From: an uncultured Alphaproteobacteria bacterium
GTDB taxonomy: Bacteria > Pseudomonadota > Alphaproteobacteria > Rhizobiales > Aestuariivirgaceae
Direction of reading: 5' to 3'
NCBI GenBank assembly: GCA_937873445.1
Contig: CALMWF010000039.1
Location: forward strand, 62,001 to 126,000
Length of the DNA: 64,000 nucleotides
Shown: positions 43,558 through 56,495 of the stretch, piece after piece
Layout: the number at the start of each line of letters is the position of its first letter
How positions within the stretch are numbered: the stretch's first letter is position 1
The notes under the pieces: generated by a model
The model's input: only the letters and a program-made list of their open reading frames with translations
What the model was told of the DNA's origin: nothing
Database searches by the model: none
Position numbers and translations under genes: made by a program

Positions 43558-44079
43558 TCATGCGGCCTGTGCGGCTGCACTCATCGCGCCGGTCGCTGTC
43601 ACCAGTCCCCGCGCGCCGGACAGCGCGCCGGCCTTCAGCTCAAGCCCCAGGAAACGGGCGCGATCCACCGGGCCGGGCAGCACCAGCCCCGATGTCGGCG
43701 CCGGCGAAAAGCCGAAGCGCGCGTAATAGGGCAGGTCGCCCACCAGCAGAATGGCGCGATGGCCGAGCACCCGGGCGGTGTTCAGGGCATGGCGCATGAG
43801 CGCTGCCCCCAGGCCCTGGCCCTGCGCCCCGCAGCCTACGGCGAGCGGGCCAAGCAGCAGGGCAGCCCCCGCTGACCCGGCGCGGATGTGCCACAGCCTC
43901 ACCGTGGCCAGAAGCCGTTCGGTGTCATCAACGGCGGCAAAGGCCAGCCCCGCCGCCGGCAGCCTGCCCTCGCGCAGGCGCTCCGACGTTTTGCTCAGGC
44001 GGCCCGCGCCGAAGGCGGCATCCAGCAGCGCCTCGCGCGCCGCAACGTCAAAGGGCATTTCATCACGGATCAGGGTCAT
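43558..44079 (-). CDS. GNAT-family N-acetyltransferase (YhbS-like)
   Basis: A 173-residue GNAT. The acetyl-CoA loop is GCGAQGQGLGAALMRHAL (Q/RxxGxG/A), followed by GHRAILLVGDLPYYARFGFSPA, a pattern typical of YhbS-type acetyltransferases. Beta strands ERLLATVRLWHI and LLLGPLAVG precede it. The substrate is unknown. ATG 44079 is used because upstream in-frame residues look non-coding. It lies 73 bases downstream of the decarboxylase gene on the same strand and may be cotranscribed. Confidence 0.87.
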   Translation of the reverse strand: MTLIRDEMPFDVAAREALLDAAFGAGRLSKTSERLREGRLPAAGLAFAAVDDTERLLATVRLWHIRAGSAGAALLLGPLAVGCGAQGQGLGAALMRHALNTARVLGHRAILLVGDLPYYARFGFSPAPTSGLVLPGPVDRARFLGLELKAGALSGARGLVTATGAMSAAAQAA

Positions 44080-44152
44080 GGTGGAAACTCCCCGGCAAAG
44101 GTGAGAGGCGGCAGGCCCCGCATGGAGCCTGCCTGGGGTCTGGCAATGACGC

Positions 44153-45289
44153 TCAGATGACGAAGGCCTGAAGCGGCGCAAAGCCGTTGAAAGCCACCGC
44201 CGCATAGGTGGTGGTATAGGCGCCCGTGGCCCCGATCAGCACCTCGTCGCCCACCGTAAGGGTGAGCGGCAGCGGATAGGGCGTCTTTTCATAGAGCACA
44301 TCGGCCGAGTCACAGGTTGGCCCCGCCAGAATGCACGGACCCAGCGCATCGCCATCGCGCCCCGTGGTGATGGGATAGCGGATCGCCTCGTCCATGGTTT
44401 CGGCCAGACCACCAAACTTGCCGATGTCGAGATAGACCCAGCGCTGGTTGTCATTGGCGTGCTTCTTCGACACCAGCACCACCTCGGCCTTGATCACCCC
44501 GGCATTGCCCACCATGCCGCGGCCCGGCTCGATGATGGTTTCCGGCAGCGCATTGCCGAAGTGCCGGGCCAGCGCATCGTGAATGGCATTGGCATAGCTG
44601 TGGGTGCCCGGCACGGCCTTGAGATAGCGGGTGGGAAAACCGCCGCCGAGATTGACCATGGACAGCGTGATGCCCTCCGCCGCCAGAGCATCGAAAATCG
44701 CCTTGGCCTCACCCAGCGCCACATCCCAGGCTTCAAGCCGGGTCTGCTGCGAGCCGACATGGAAGGAAATGCCATAGGCGGTGAGGCCGAGGGCATGGGC
44801 CCGGATCAGCACATCCCTGGCCATGGCGGGGTCGCAGCCGAACTTGCGCGACAGCGGCCATTCCGCCCCCGCGCCATCGGTGAGAATGCGGCAGAACACC
44901 TTGGCGCCGGGCGCGGCACGCGCCACCTTTTCCACTTCCTCGATGCAGTCCACGGCATAGAGCCCAACACCCAGTGCATGGGCGCGGGCAATGTCGCGCT
45001 CCTTCTTGATGGTGTTGCCGAAGGAGATGCGCGAGGCGTCTGCCCCGGCGGCCAGCGCCATTTCAATCTCCGGCACCGAGGCGGTGTCGAAGCATGACCC
45101 CATGTCGGCCAGAAGCTTCAGCACCTCCGGCGCCGGGTTTGCCTTCACCGCATAGAAAATGCGGGTGTCCGGCATGGCATGGGTGAAGGCGCGGTAATTG
45201 TCGGCAATCACCTCCAGGTCAACGACGAGGCAGGGACCCTCGGGACGGCGCTCGGCAAGGAAGTCGAGAATGCGGGCAGTGGCGGTCAT
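44153..45289 (-). CDS. Type III PLP-dependent ornithine/lysine decarboxylase
   Basis: A 378-residue alanine-racemase-fold decarboxylase of the eukaryotic ODC type. The PLP lysine is Lys49 in IFYAVKANPAPE, and CFDTASVPEIE, SFHVGSQQ, NLGGGFPTRY (phosphate loop) and EPGRGMVGNAG follow. The catalytic cysteine is Cys326 in LAGPTCDSADVLYE. It makes putrescine from ornithine, and in related species also cadaverine from lysine. Ornithine comes from the arg genes in this window. ATG 45289 gives the family start MTATARILDFL; the frame stays open 94 codons upstream, but that stretch is the probable structured leader. A GNAT gene follows. Confidence 0.94.
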   Translation of the reverse strand: MTATARILDFLAERRPEGPCLVVDLEVIADNYRAFTHAMPDTRIFYAVKANPAPEVLKLLADMGSCFDTASVPEIEMALAAGADASRISFGNTIKKERDIARAHALGVGLYAVDCIEEVEKVARAAPGAKVFCRILTDGAGAEWPLSRKFGCDPAMARDVLIRAHALGLTAYGISFHVGSQQTRLEAWDVALGEAKAIFDALAAEGITLSMVNLGGGFPTRYLKAVPGTHSYANAIHDALARHFGNALPETIIEPGRGMVGNAGVIKAEVVLVSKKHANDNQRWVYLDIGKFGGLAETMDEAIRYPITTGRDGDALGPCILAGPTCDSADVLYEKTPYPLPLTLTVGDEVLIGATGAYTTTYAAVAFNGFAPLQAFVI

Positions 45290-45570
45290 GGCTTCGGTCC
45301 TCTGGCGAAAGAGTATCGGGATGAGCCAGCGCTCCTCCGCAGCCCCCGCGCGATGGAAACGCGGAAAACGCGGACGAGATAGCTGTTTCGCCTTGGATTG
45401 ACCGGAAAGCCGGCCGCACATGGGGCGCAAGAACGTGGTGCCTCTCAGTGACCCCGGCCTGTGGAGAACCGGAAGAGACCAGAAGCCCGCACCGTCGTTG
45501 CTTTGGGGAGACCTTAAGGCACGTGCGACTTTGGGCAGCGCGCATATGATGGATTCGCGCGGCGGGTTCA
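45290..45570 (-). ncRNA. Long structured leader of the decarboxylase gene (candidate speF-type motif)
   Basis: 323 bases separate the decarboxylase from the Nudix gene. On the minus strand GGTGC (45493-45489) can pair with GCACC (45441-45437) and enclose CTCT/AGAG and CCGG/CCGG stems; a CCGGCTTTCCGG hairpin lies further down. The Rfam speF motif is a known alphaproteobacterial leader in front of this kind of decarboxylase gene. I cannot align it from memory, so the match is by gene context and foldability only. Confidence 0.4.
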
Positions 45571-45612
45571 AGAAGAAATCTGCCCCTGCGGCATTTTTTT
45601 CGTTAAGCGGCG

Positions 45613-46188
45613 TTAAGGAAGGGCGGGGCGCTCCGCCCAGGCGTGCTGCAGCAGAATGATGGTCTTGGCATCGACAATGCCGCCCGTGGCAATGAGTGCA
45701 TGGGCCTCGGCCAGCGGCATTTCCACCACCTCGATGTCCTCACCCTCATGGGCCACACCACCCCCGGCGGCAATGCGGTCTTCCGGCCCGTAGCGGGCGG
45801 TGAAGAAGTGCAGAAACTCCGTATGCGCCCCCGGCGTGGCAAAGGCCTTGAGCACGAAGGTGAGGTCGTGCACCCGGCAGCCCAGCTCCTCCAGCGCCTC
45901 GCGCCGGGCGCAGGTTTCTGGGTCATCATCATCGAGCAGCCCCGCGCAGGCTTCCAGCAGCGGCTCATGATGCCCGGCAAAGAAGGCACCGGCCCGCATC
46001 TGCCGCACCAGCAGGCACATGCCGCGCGCCGGATCGATGGGCAGCACCACCGCCGCGCCGCCATGGTCAATGACTTCGCGGATCAGTTCCTCTTCGCTGC
46101 CGTCGGCGCGGCGCTGGCGCACCACAACACGATGGACCCTGGACCAGACATGGGCCACCACCTCGGACGACAGGATCCTGTAGCGCAT
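45613..46188 (-). CDS. Nudix hydrolase (sugar-nucleotide/ADP-sugar pyrophosphatase type)
   Basis: A 191-residue Nudix protein. N-terminal strands (YRILSSEVVAHVWSRVHRVV) precede a Nudix box read from AGLLDDDDPETCARREALEELGCRV; the REALEELG core is intact. PGAHTEFLHFFTARY and VVEMPLAEAHALI resemble NudK and ADP-sugar pyrophosphatases. Its ATG shares one base with the stop of glgX-malQ, so it is the last, coupled gene of the glycogen operon. An ADP-glucose hydrolysing role that would oppose GlgA fits the context but is inference; GDP-mannose is another possible substrate. Confidence 0.85.
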   Translation of the reverse strand: MRYRILSSEVVAHVWSRVHRVVVRQRRADGSEEELIREVIDHGGAAVVLPIDPARGMCLLVRQMRAGAFFAGHHEPLLEACAGLLDDDDPETCARREALEELGCRVHDLTFVLKAFATPGAHTEFLHFFTARYGPEDRIAAGGGVAHEGEDIEVVEMPLAEAHALIATGGIVDAKTIILLQHAWAERPALP

Positions 46189-49100
46189 CAGCGTCCCCCC
46201 TCGCGGACCGCGTTGAGCACGGCGCGCGCCGCGGCAGTGCCGGTGATCTCGCCCACGGGCCGCGCCAGCCGCCGTCGCCAGTTGGGATTTTCGCGGTCGG
46301 TGCCCGGCACATTGAGCGGCTCCGTCTCCCCCGTCAGATCATCGGCCTGCACCTGCATGAACAGACAGGGTGACGCCGCCACCATGCCATGGGCGGCCGC
46401 CATCAGATCGGGCTGGATCAGGCCCTTCTGCGCCACCGCCCGTTCCAGCGCTGCCACATCATCCGCCGCAGCCGTTCTCCGCCAGCCCATGAAGGGCTTG
46501 AGATCATGCGACGACAGGGCGGCCAGCGCCTCGCGCGGGTAGTGGGCGGGATCGCGGAAGCTGAGGCCGTCACGCTCGAACCACATCATCACGCAGGAGA
46601 AGATCTGGCGGCGGCGCATCACCCGGTGCAATCCCTCCGGCACCGTGCCGAGGTCTTCGCCGATCACCATGCAGCGCGCCCGCTGGCTTTCCAGCGCGAT
46701 GATGGCGGCCATCACCTCCAGCGGTATCGTCATATAGGTGCCGTCAGCACCCGCCGCCCCCTGCGGCACCCAGAACTGCCGCGCCATGCCCAGCACATGG
46801 TCAATGCGGATCATGCCGGCGTGGCGCATGTTGGCGGCCAGCAGAGCCCGGAAGGGTTCAAAGCCGCGCGCCTCCAGTTCCAGCGGATTCATGGGCGGCA
46901 GGCCCCACACCTGGCCGCTGCGGGCAAAGGCATCGGGCGGAGCACCGAGCGAGGCGCCGGTGATGAACAGGCCGGTATCCCCCTTCACCTCGGCACTGTC
47001 GAGGCCGGAACCCAGCGCCAGATCGCGGTAGAGCCCGTAGGCCAGGCCGGTGTTGTTGACGGCGGCGGCCAGTTGCCCCTCGGCCTGCTGTTGCAGCCAG
47101 GCCGCATAGGCCTTGGCATCGCCGCCGCCGAAGGCCCGCCGCAATACCCTGTCCTTCAGCGCCCACACGGCGCTGTAATCCACATGGCTCAGGGCGCGCA
47201 GCCTGGCCGCCTCGGCCAGTTCCGCCGCAGTCGGTTTCGCTCCGGCCACGCGCGTCACATCAAGATAGAGGGGGTCGATCTTGCGCCGGTCATCGGGCTG
47301 ATAGGGGCTGGCGCGCTCGCGGTCGTTGACGAACATGAGGTGGAGCGGGTTGATGCCGGCAAAGCGCCCGCCCGCCTGTGCCGTTTCCGTCATGAAGCCG
47401 TGCAGCGTGGTGAAATCGCCAATGCCCCAGTCATTGTCAGAGCGCAGCGCATAGAGATGGCTGCCAAGGCCGAAAGATTTTTCACCGCGCCCGATGGTGT
47501 CGGCCACATAGCACTGCTCCGGCGCGGCAATGATTGTGTGGGTGTCACCTTCATCCGCCAGCCTGTGAATACCCGCAGGCAGCGGCGGCAGCGTCAGTTC
47601 CGCCGTTCCGCCGGGCCGCGTGATCGTTCGTGTCTCTCCCCCCTCCAGCGTCAGGGTCAGGGCGCGGGCCGGAAAACCCGCCGCGCCGTCACCCAGCGCC
47701 AGCATGGCTGCCCGGTCCGCCGCCACCACATGGCTGCGCGGACTGTGGTGCCGCGCCGTCAGCCTCTGGCAGGCGGCGCGCGCGGCATCAGGCGTCTCGG
47801 CGTCAATGCTCAGTTCACGGAGCAAATGGCGGAGTGTGTCCACCGGCGTCTGGTGAACCACGCCATCAAGATCGTTCCACGCCGTGGCCAGGCCCGCTGC
47901 CTCTGCCACCGCCTTGACCATGCGGTCGCAGCTGCGCGACCGGCCCTTGCCCGCCATCACCTCCTTCAGCACCGCCACGCTGCGGGCGGCAATGCTGGCC
48001 ATACCGCCGCGCACGGTGATCACCGGAGCAAAGACCGGGTCGGCCACCGCCCAGTGCAGGCCCTCACCGGCTGCGGGCAGGGTAATGTCGGCGGCCTCGC
48101 CCCCGCGGTGGAAGATGAGCAGCAGCCGGGAGCCTTCGTCCGCCGCCCCCAGCGCCAGCATCAGCACGTCAAGATGCGCCGCCTGCCAGCCGTCATCTGA
48201 CAGCGCCCGGCCCGTGGCGGCAAACCACTCGGCATCGCGCGGGCTGCACGGATCCGCCGCCGCGCCGGTGAGAAAGCGGTCGGCAAAATAGGAGGCGTGC
48301 TGGCGCCGGAAGGCAATGAGCGCCGAGGCAAGCGCCACAAGGCCCAGGTCGGCGCCCTGCCAGTCCAGCCAGGTCAGTTCATTGTCCTGGGCATAGGCAT
48401 TGTTGTTGCCCTGCTGGCTGCGCCCCATCTCGTCGCCCGCCGTCAGCATCGGCGTGCCCCGCGCCAGAAACAGCGAGGTCATGAGGGCGGCCACGTCGGC
48501 CTCGGGCGTGGCGCTCACCCAGCACGGCTCAAAACTGTTGCCGTCGCGGTTGTTCTCGCCATTGGCGTCATTGTCCTTGTGGTCAAAGCGCACCACATCG
48601 GCCAGCGTGAAACCGTCATGGGCAGCCACGAAATTGATCGAGGCCGAGGGCCTGCGCTGGCGGGCCGCAAACAGGTCGGACGATCCCGCCAGGCGCGTGG
48701 CAAAGCTCTGGTGGGCATGGGCATCACCACGCCAGAAATGGCGGACCTCGTCGCGGAACCGGTCATTCCACTCGGCAAAGGGCGGCGGAAACTGGCCCAG
48801 CTGATAGCCGCCCGGCCCCACGTCCCAGGGTTCGGCAATGTGAAGCAAAGGGGCCAGCGCCGGATCACTGGTGACCGCGGCCAGAAAGGGCGCCTCCGGG
48901 CTGAAGCCCTGGGGGCTGCGCCCCATCACGGTGGCAAGGTCATAGCGGAAGCCGTCAAAACCGAGACCCGCCCAGTGGCGGAGCGCCGCCAAGGCATAGC
49001 TGAAGGCCAGGGGCTGGTGCAGCGCCAGCGTGTTGCCGCAGCCCGTGTCATTGACCGGCTGGCCCTGTGCCCAGGCGAAAGTGCTGGCATTGTCGAGACC

Positions 49101-49909
49101 GCGCAGCGACAGGCTGGCCCCCTGAAGGTCGCTTTCGCCGGTGTGGTTCAACACCACGTCCAGCACCACCTGAAAACCCTGATCATGGAGGGCGGCCAGC
49201 GTGTCGCGGATTTCCGCCACGCCGCGGGGAGCAAGGCGCGGGTCGGGGGCAAAGAACTGCACCGGATTATAGCCCCAGCCATTGGCCAGGCCGAGCGGCG
49301 GCAGATGGCGCTCGTCGATGAAGGCAGCCAGCGGCATCAGCTGCAGCGTGTCAACACCAAGGGTTTTGAGGTGTTTGACAATGGCGGGGTGGGCCAGTGC
49401 GCTGACCGTGCCGCGCTGCGCCTCCGGCACATCGGGGTGGCGCATGGTGAAGGCGCGCACATTGATTTCATAGATGACGCCGGGGGGGCGGGCGGTCCGC
49501 GTCACGGGGGCCAGCCCCTCCTGCACCAGGGCGCGCGGCACCAGCCCTGCCGTGTCCACCCCGCGCGCCGCCAGATCAGCATGCCAGCGGAAGGGCCGGT
49601 CCAGGGCCGTGGCGTGCGGATCCACCAGCAGCTTGGCCGCATCAAACAGCTGCCCCGCCGCCGGATCCCATGGCCCCTCGGCAGACAGGCCATAGGCCTG
49701 ACCCGCCGAAAGCCCGGCAATGAAACCGTGGAACACATCGCCGTCGCGCCCCGGCAGGGCAAAGCGGTGGCTTTCAGTGTCACCGCTGAACAGGTGCACA
49801 AAGACCTGTGTGGCATGGCGCGAGGCCACGGCGAAATTCACCCCGCCGTCACCGGGGGTCGCCCCCAGCGGATGGACCCTTCCTGCCGTGATGGCGAGTG
49901 CGCGCCCCA

Positions 49910-49910
<1 letters not shown>
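46188..49910 (-). CDS. Fused glycogen debranching enzyme GlgX and 4-alpha-glucanotransferase MalQ
   Basis: A 1240-residue two-enzyme fusion. Residues 1 to about 655 are GlgX-like: an N-terminal CBM48 region, YEINVRAFTMRHP, DVVLNHTGESD, nucleophile Asp324 in FDGFRYDLATVMG, acid Glu360 in HIAEPWDVG, and AAHDGFTLAD. From about 661 to the end it is MalQ-like: an N-terminal region with LATAWNDLDG, FGLGSHLYALRSDNDWGIGDF, SPYQPDDRR, MIRIDHVLGMARQFW (Asp), VIGEDLGTVPEG (Glu) and SSHDLKPFMGW. It would cut limit-dextrin branches and then recycle the released maltooligosaccharides. No stop or frameshift lies at the joint. One-base overlaps join it to pgm and the Nudix gene. Confidence 0.93.
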
Positions 49911-52966
<3,056 letters not shown>

Positions 52967-52970
<4 letters not shown>

Positions 52971-54232
52971 GCCGGAAGCTTGTCCAGCATGGGCTGGGTG
53001 ATGAGGCAAATGCCCTGGGCGGTGCGCCGGAAGCGCCTGGCGTCAAGCTCGGGATCTTCGCCCACCACCAGACCGTCTGGAATGATGACGCCGCGGTCCA
53101 CCACCACGCGCTTGAGCCGCGCCTTGCGCCCCACCTGCACATAGGGCAGCACCACCGCCTCCTCCAGATGCGAGTAGGAGTTGACCCGGCATTCGGTGGA
53201 CAGAAGTGTGCGCCGCAGGCTGGCGCCGGAAATGATGCAGCCCCCGGAAACGAGCGACGAAATGGCCATGCCGCGCCGGCCGTCCTCGTCATGGACGAAT
53301 TTGGCGGGCGGGGTGATTTCCGAGAAGGTCCAGATCGGCCACTCGCGGTCATAGAGGTCAAGCGCCGGCACCGTGGCGGTGAGGTCGATATTGGCCTCCC
53401 AATAGGCGTCCACCGTGCCCACATCGCGCCAGTAGGGTTCGGATTCGAAATTGGACCGGACACAGGAATTGGCGAACCGGTGGGCCACCGCCTTGCCGTG
53501 CTTCACCACCTTGGGAATGATGTCCTTGCCGAAATCATGGGAGGAGTCGGGATTGGCCGCATCCTCGGTCAGAAGGTCAAAGAGGAATTTGGTGCGGAAC
53601 ACATAGATGCCCATGGAGGCAAGGCAGATGTCGGGCTTGCCTGGAATGGTGGGCGGATCCTTGGGCTTCTCCATGAAGTCGACAATGCGCTCCTTCTCGT
53701 CCACATGCATGATGCCAAAGCCCGAGGCATCCTTCTTGGGCACCTCAAGGCAGCCCACGGTCACGTCGGCATCCTGGTCCTCATGCTGTTGCAGCATGAG
53801 TTCGTAATCCATCTTGTAAATGTGGTCGCCCGCCAGAATGACCATGTGTTCGGGCGCATAGTCCTGCACAATGTCGGCATTCTGATAGACCGCATCCGCC
53901 GTGCCGTTATACCACTGGTCCTCGGACACGCGCTGCGAGGCCGGCAGAATGTCAAAGCCCTCGTTGCGTTCGGGCCGCAGGAAGTTCCAGCCGCGCTGCA
54001 AGTGGCGGATCAGCGAATGGGCCTTGTACTGGGTGGCCACACCAAAGCGCCGGATGCCGGAATTGAGCGCATTGGAGAGGGCGAAGTCGATGATCCGGGT
54101 CTTGCCGCCGAAATAGACCGCCGGTTTGGCGCGCCGGTCGGTGAGTTCCATCAGACGCGAACCGCGCCCGCCCGCCAGCACATAGGCCATGGCATCGCGT
54201 GACAGTGAGGCAATCTTTCGGTCCTGGGTCAT
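52967..54232 (-). CDS. glgC: Glucose-1-phosphate adenylyltransferase
   Basis: A 421-residue ADP-glucose pyrophosphorylase. [27 protein letters not shown] is the nucleotide loop and regulatory start, [15 protein letters not shown] follows, GTADAVYQN is present, and a C-terminal left-handed beta-helix starts near residue 300 ([13 protein letters not shown]). It makes ADP-glucose, the committed step; alphaproteobacterial forms are usually activated by fructose-6-phosphate or pyruvate. It overlaps both glgB and glgA by four bases. Confidence 0.97.
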
Positions 54233-56439
54233 GGATGGGAATCCCTTGTGTCGTCACAGTCAAATTCCAGAATGAGGCTGGCCATGGGCGGCAGCAGCAG
54301 CCGCGCCCGGGCCGGAAAGCCGCCCCCCCCAACAGGCTCGGCATGGACGGTTCCGCCATTGCCCAGTCCACCCCCCCAATAGGCCTGGGCATCGCTGTTC
54401 AGCCGTTCGCGCCAGCGCCCGGCGCGCGGCATGGGCAGCTCATAGTGTTCGCGCACCACCGGTGTCAGGTTGGCAATCAGCACCACCGGGGCGGCGTCAC
54501 CGGCAAAGCGCGCCCAGGCGAACACCGAATTGTCATGGTCATCGGTAATGAGCCAGGTAAAGCCCTCGCCCTCGCTGTCGCGGCCGTGCAGCGCCGGCAG
54601 GTCGCGGTGGAGATGGTTGAGATCGCGCACCAGAAGCTGCAGGCCGCGATGCGGCGCATGCGCCTCCAGATGCCAGTCCAGGCTGTGGTTCTCGCTCCAT
54701 TCCAGCCATGGGGCCAGTTCCTGGCCCATGAATAAAAGCTTCTTGCCGGGATGCGCCCACATCAGGGTGAGATAGGCGCGCAGCCCGGCGAATTTCGACC
54801 AGTCGTCGCCCCCCATCTTGGCCAGCAGCGAGCCCTTGCCATGCACCACCTCATCATGGCTCAGCGGCAGCACGAAATTTTCCGAGAAGGCATAAAGCAG
54901 GCCGAAAGTGATCTGGCTGTGGTGGTGGCGGCGATAGACGGGATCACGCGCCATATAGGCCAGCGTGTCATTCATGAAGCCCATGTTCCACTTGAAGCCG
55001 AAACCGAGGCCCCCCGCCGATGTGGGCTGCGACACGCCGGGAAAGGAGGTCGATTCCTCGGCAATCATCATGATGCCGGGGTGCGCGCCATAGACCACCT
55101 CATTGAGGCGGCGCAGGAAGGCAATGGCTTCGAGATTTTCGCGCCCGCCGTGCACATTGGGGATCCATTCGCCCTCGCGCCGCGAATAATCGAGATAGAG
55201 CATGGACGCCACCGCATCCACGCGCAACCCGTCGACGTGATAGACCTCGCACCAGAACAGCGCATTGTTGATGAGAAAGGAGGTGACCTCGGTGCGGCCG
55301 AAATTATAGATGGCCGTGTTCCAGTCGGGATGGAAGCCCTGGCGCGGATCGGCATGTTCGTAAAGGGCGGTGCCGTCAAAACGCGCCAGCCCCGAGGGGT
55401 CGGTGGGGAAATGGCCCGGCACCCAGTCCAAGATGATGCCGATGCCCTGTTCATGGGCGCGGTTCACAAAACGGGCAAACCCGGCGGGATCGCCAAAGCG
55501 CGAGGTGGGCGCATAAAGCCCGGTTGGCTGATAGCCCCAGGACGGGTCGTAGGGGTGTTCGTTGAGCGGCAGGAATTCAATGTGGGTGAAGCCCATCCAC
55601 TGCACATAGGGGATGAGCTGCTCGGCCAGTTCGTCATAGCTGAGAAAGCGGTTGTCCGCGCCCCGCCGCCAGGACCCGGCATGCACTTCATAGATGGCCA
55701 GGGGCGCGCGCCGGTGGTCGCGGCTGGCCCTGGCCTTCAGCCAGTCACCATCGCTCCACTCAAAGCCGCTGATGTCGGTAATGCGCGAGGCCGTGCCGGG
55801 GCGCAATTCGGCGGCAAAGGCATAGGGGTCGCTCTTCAGCGGCAGCACGGCACCGTCCGGCCCGATGATCTCGAACTTGTAAAGCTGGCCCACCTCTGCG
55901 ACGGGAATGAAAATTTCATGCATGCCGGTGGCCAGCCGCTTGCGCATGACATGAACGGCACCGTTCCAATAGTTGAAGTCGCCCACCACCGAGACGCGCC
56001 GCGCATTGGGCGCCCAGACGGCGAAATGCACCCCCTTCACCCCGCCATGCACCATGGCATGGGCGCCGAGCTTTTCGTGGAGCCGGTAATGGGTGCCCTC
56101 CGCCGCCAGATAATCATCCATCGGTCCCAGCACCGGGCCGAAACTGTAGGGATCGGTCACCGTCCAGACGGCATCACCCCGGCGGGCACGGAACTGCATC
56201 AGGCTGCGCTGCTTCAGGGCAACCGGCCCCTCAAACAGGCCAGCTTCGTGAATGCGGCTGAGCGGGCCCAGCGGCTGGCCCTGAAGGTCCAGCGCTTCCA
56301 CCGTCTCGGCCCCCGGCAGGAAGCAGCGGGCCATAAAACCATGGGCCGTGTCATGCAGGCCGAGAACCGCAAACACATCCTCATGGCATCCGCTGACGAT
56401 GGCTTCGGCTGCTTTGCGATCGAGCCTGTTGTGGGCCAT
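54229..56439 (-). CDS. glgB: 1,4-alpha-glucan branching enzyme
   Basis: A 736-residue GH13 branching enzyme with two N-terminal CBM48 domains ([10 protein letters not shown] near the start; [24 protein letters not shown] near 130-155). Catalytic region: [29 protein letters not shown] (nucleophile Asp), [14 protein letters not shown] (Glu) and [15 protein letters not shown] (Asp). It creates alpha-1,6 branches. It starts 56 bases after glgP and overlaps glgC by four bases. Confidence 0.97.
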   Translation of the reverse strand: MAHNRLDRKAAEAIVSGCHEDVFAVLGLHDTAHGFMARCFLPGAETVEALDLQGQPLGPLSRIHEAGLFEGPVALKQRSLMQFRARRGDAVWTVTDPYSFGPVLGPMDDYLAAEGTHYRLHEKLGAHAMVHGGVKGVHFAVWAPNARRVSVVGDFNYWNGAVHVMRKRLATGMHEIFIPVAEVGQLYKFEIIGPDGAVLPLKSDPYAFAAELRPGTASRITDISGFEWSDGDWLKARASRDHRRAPLAIYEVHAGSWRRGADNRFLSYDELAEQLIPYVQWMGFTHIEFLPLNEHPYDPSWGYQPTGLYAPTSRFGDPAGFARFVNRAHEQGIGIILDWVPGHFPTDPSGLARFDGTALYEHADPRQGFHPDWNTAIYNFGRTEVTSFLINNALFWCEVYHVDGLRVDAVASMLYLDYSRREGEWIPNVHGGRENLEAIAFLRRLNEVVYGAHPGIMMIAEESTSFPGVSQPTSAGGLGFGFKWNMGFMNDTLAYMARDPVYRRHHHSQITFGLLYAFSENFVLPLSHDEVVHGKGSLLAKMGGDDWSKFAGLRAYLTLMWAHPGKKLLFMGQELAPWLEWSENHSLDWHLEAHAPHRGLQLLVRDLNHLHRDLPALHGRDSEGEGFTWLITDDHDNSVFAWARFAGDAAPVVLIANLTPVVREHYELPMPRAGRWRERLNSDAQAYWGGGLGNGGTVHAEPVGGGGFPARARLLLPPMASLILEFDCDDTRDSHP

Positions 56440-56495
56440 GAACTCACCCCTTGGCCCCCACTATGAAGCCGCCGGGCGGGCCGTGGCAACCGTAA

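Noticed and set aside
45290-45571. 94-codon N-terminal extension of the decarboxylase
   Set aside because: Not like the family N-terminus and overlaps the foldable leader; ATG 45289 has AGGA upstream.
46389-48200. 603-codon open frame on the plus strand inside glgX-malQ
   Set aside because: Composition is that of an antisense shadow (rich in His, Arg, Gly, Gln) and it has no recognisable motif, while the minus strand is a clear enzyme.
54751-56466. 571-codon open frame on the plus strand opposite glgB
   Set aside because: Shadow of the GC-rich minus-strand gene; no domain, no ribosome site.
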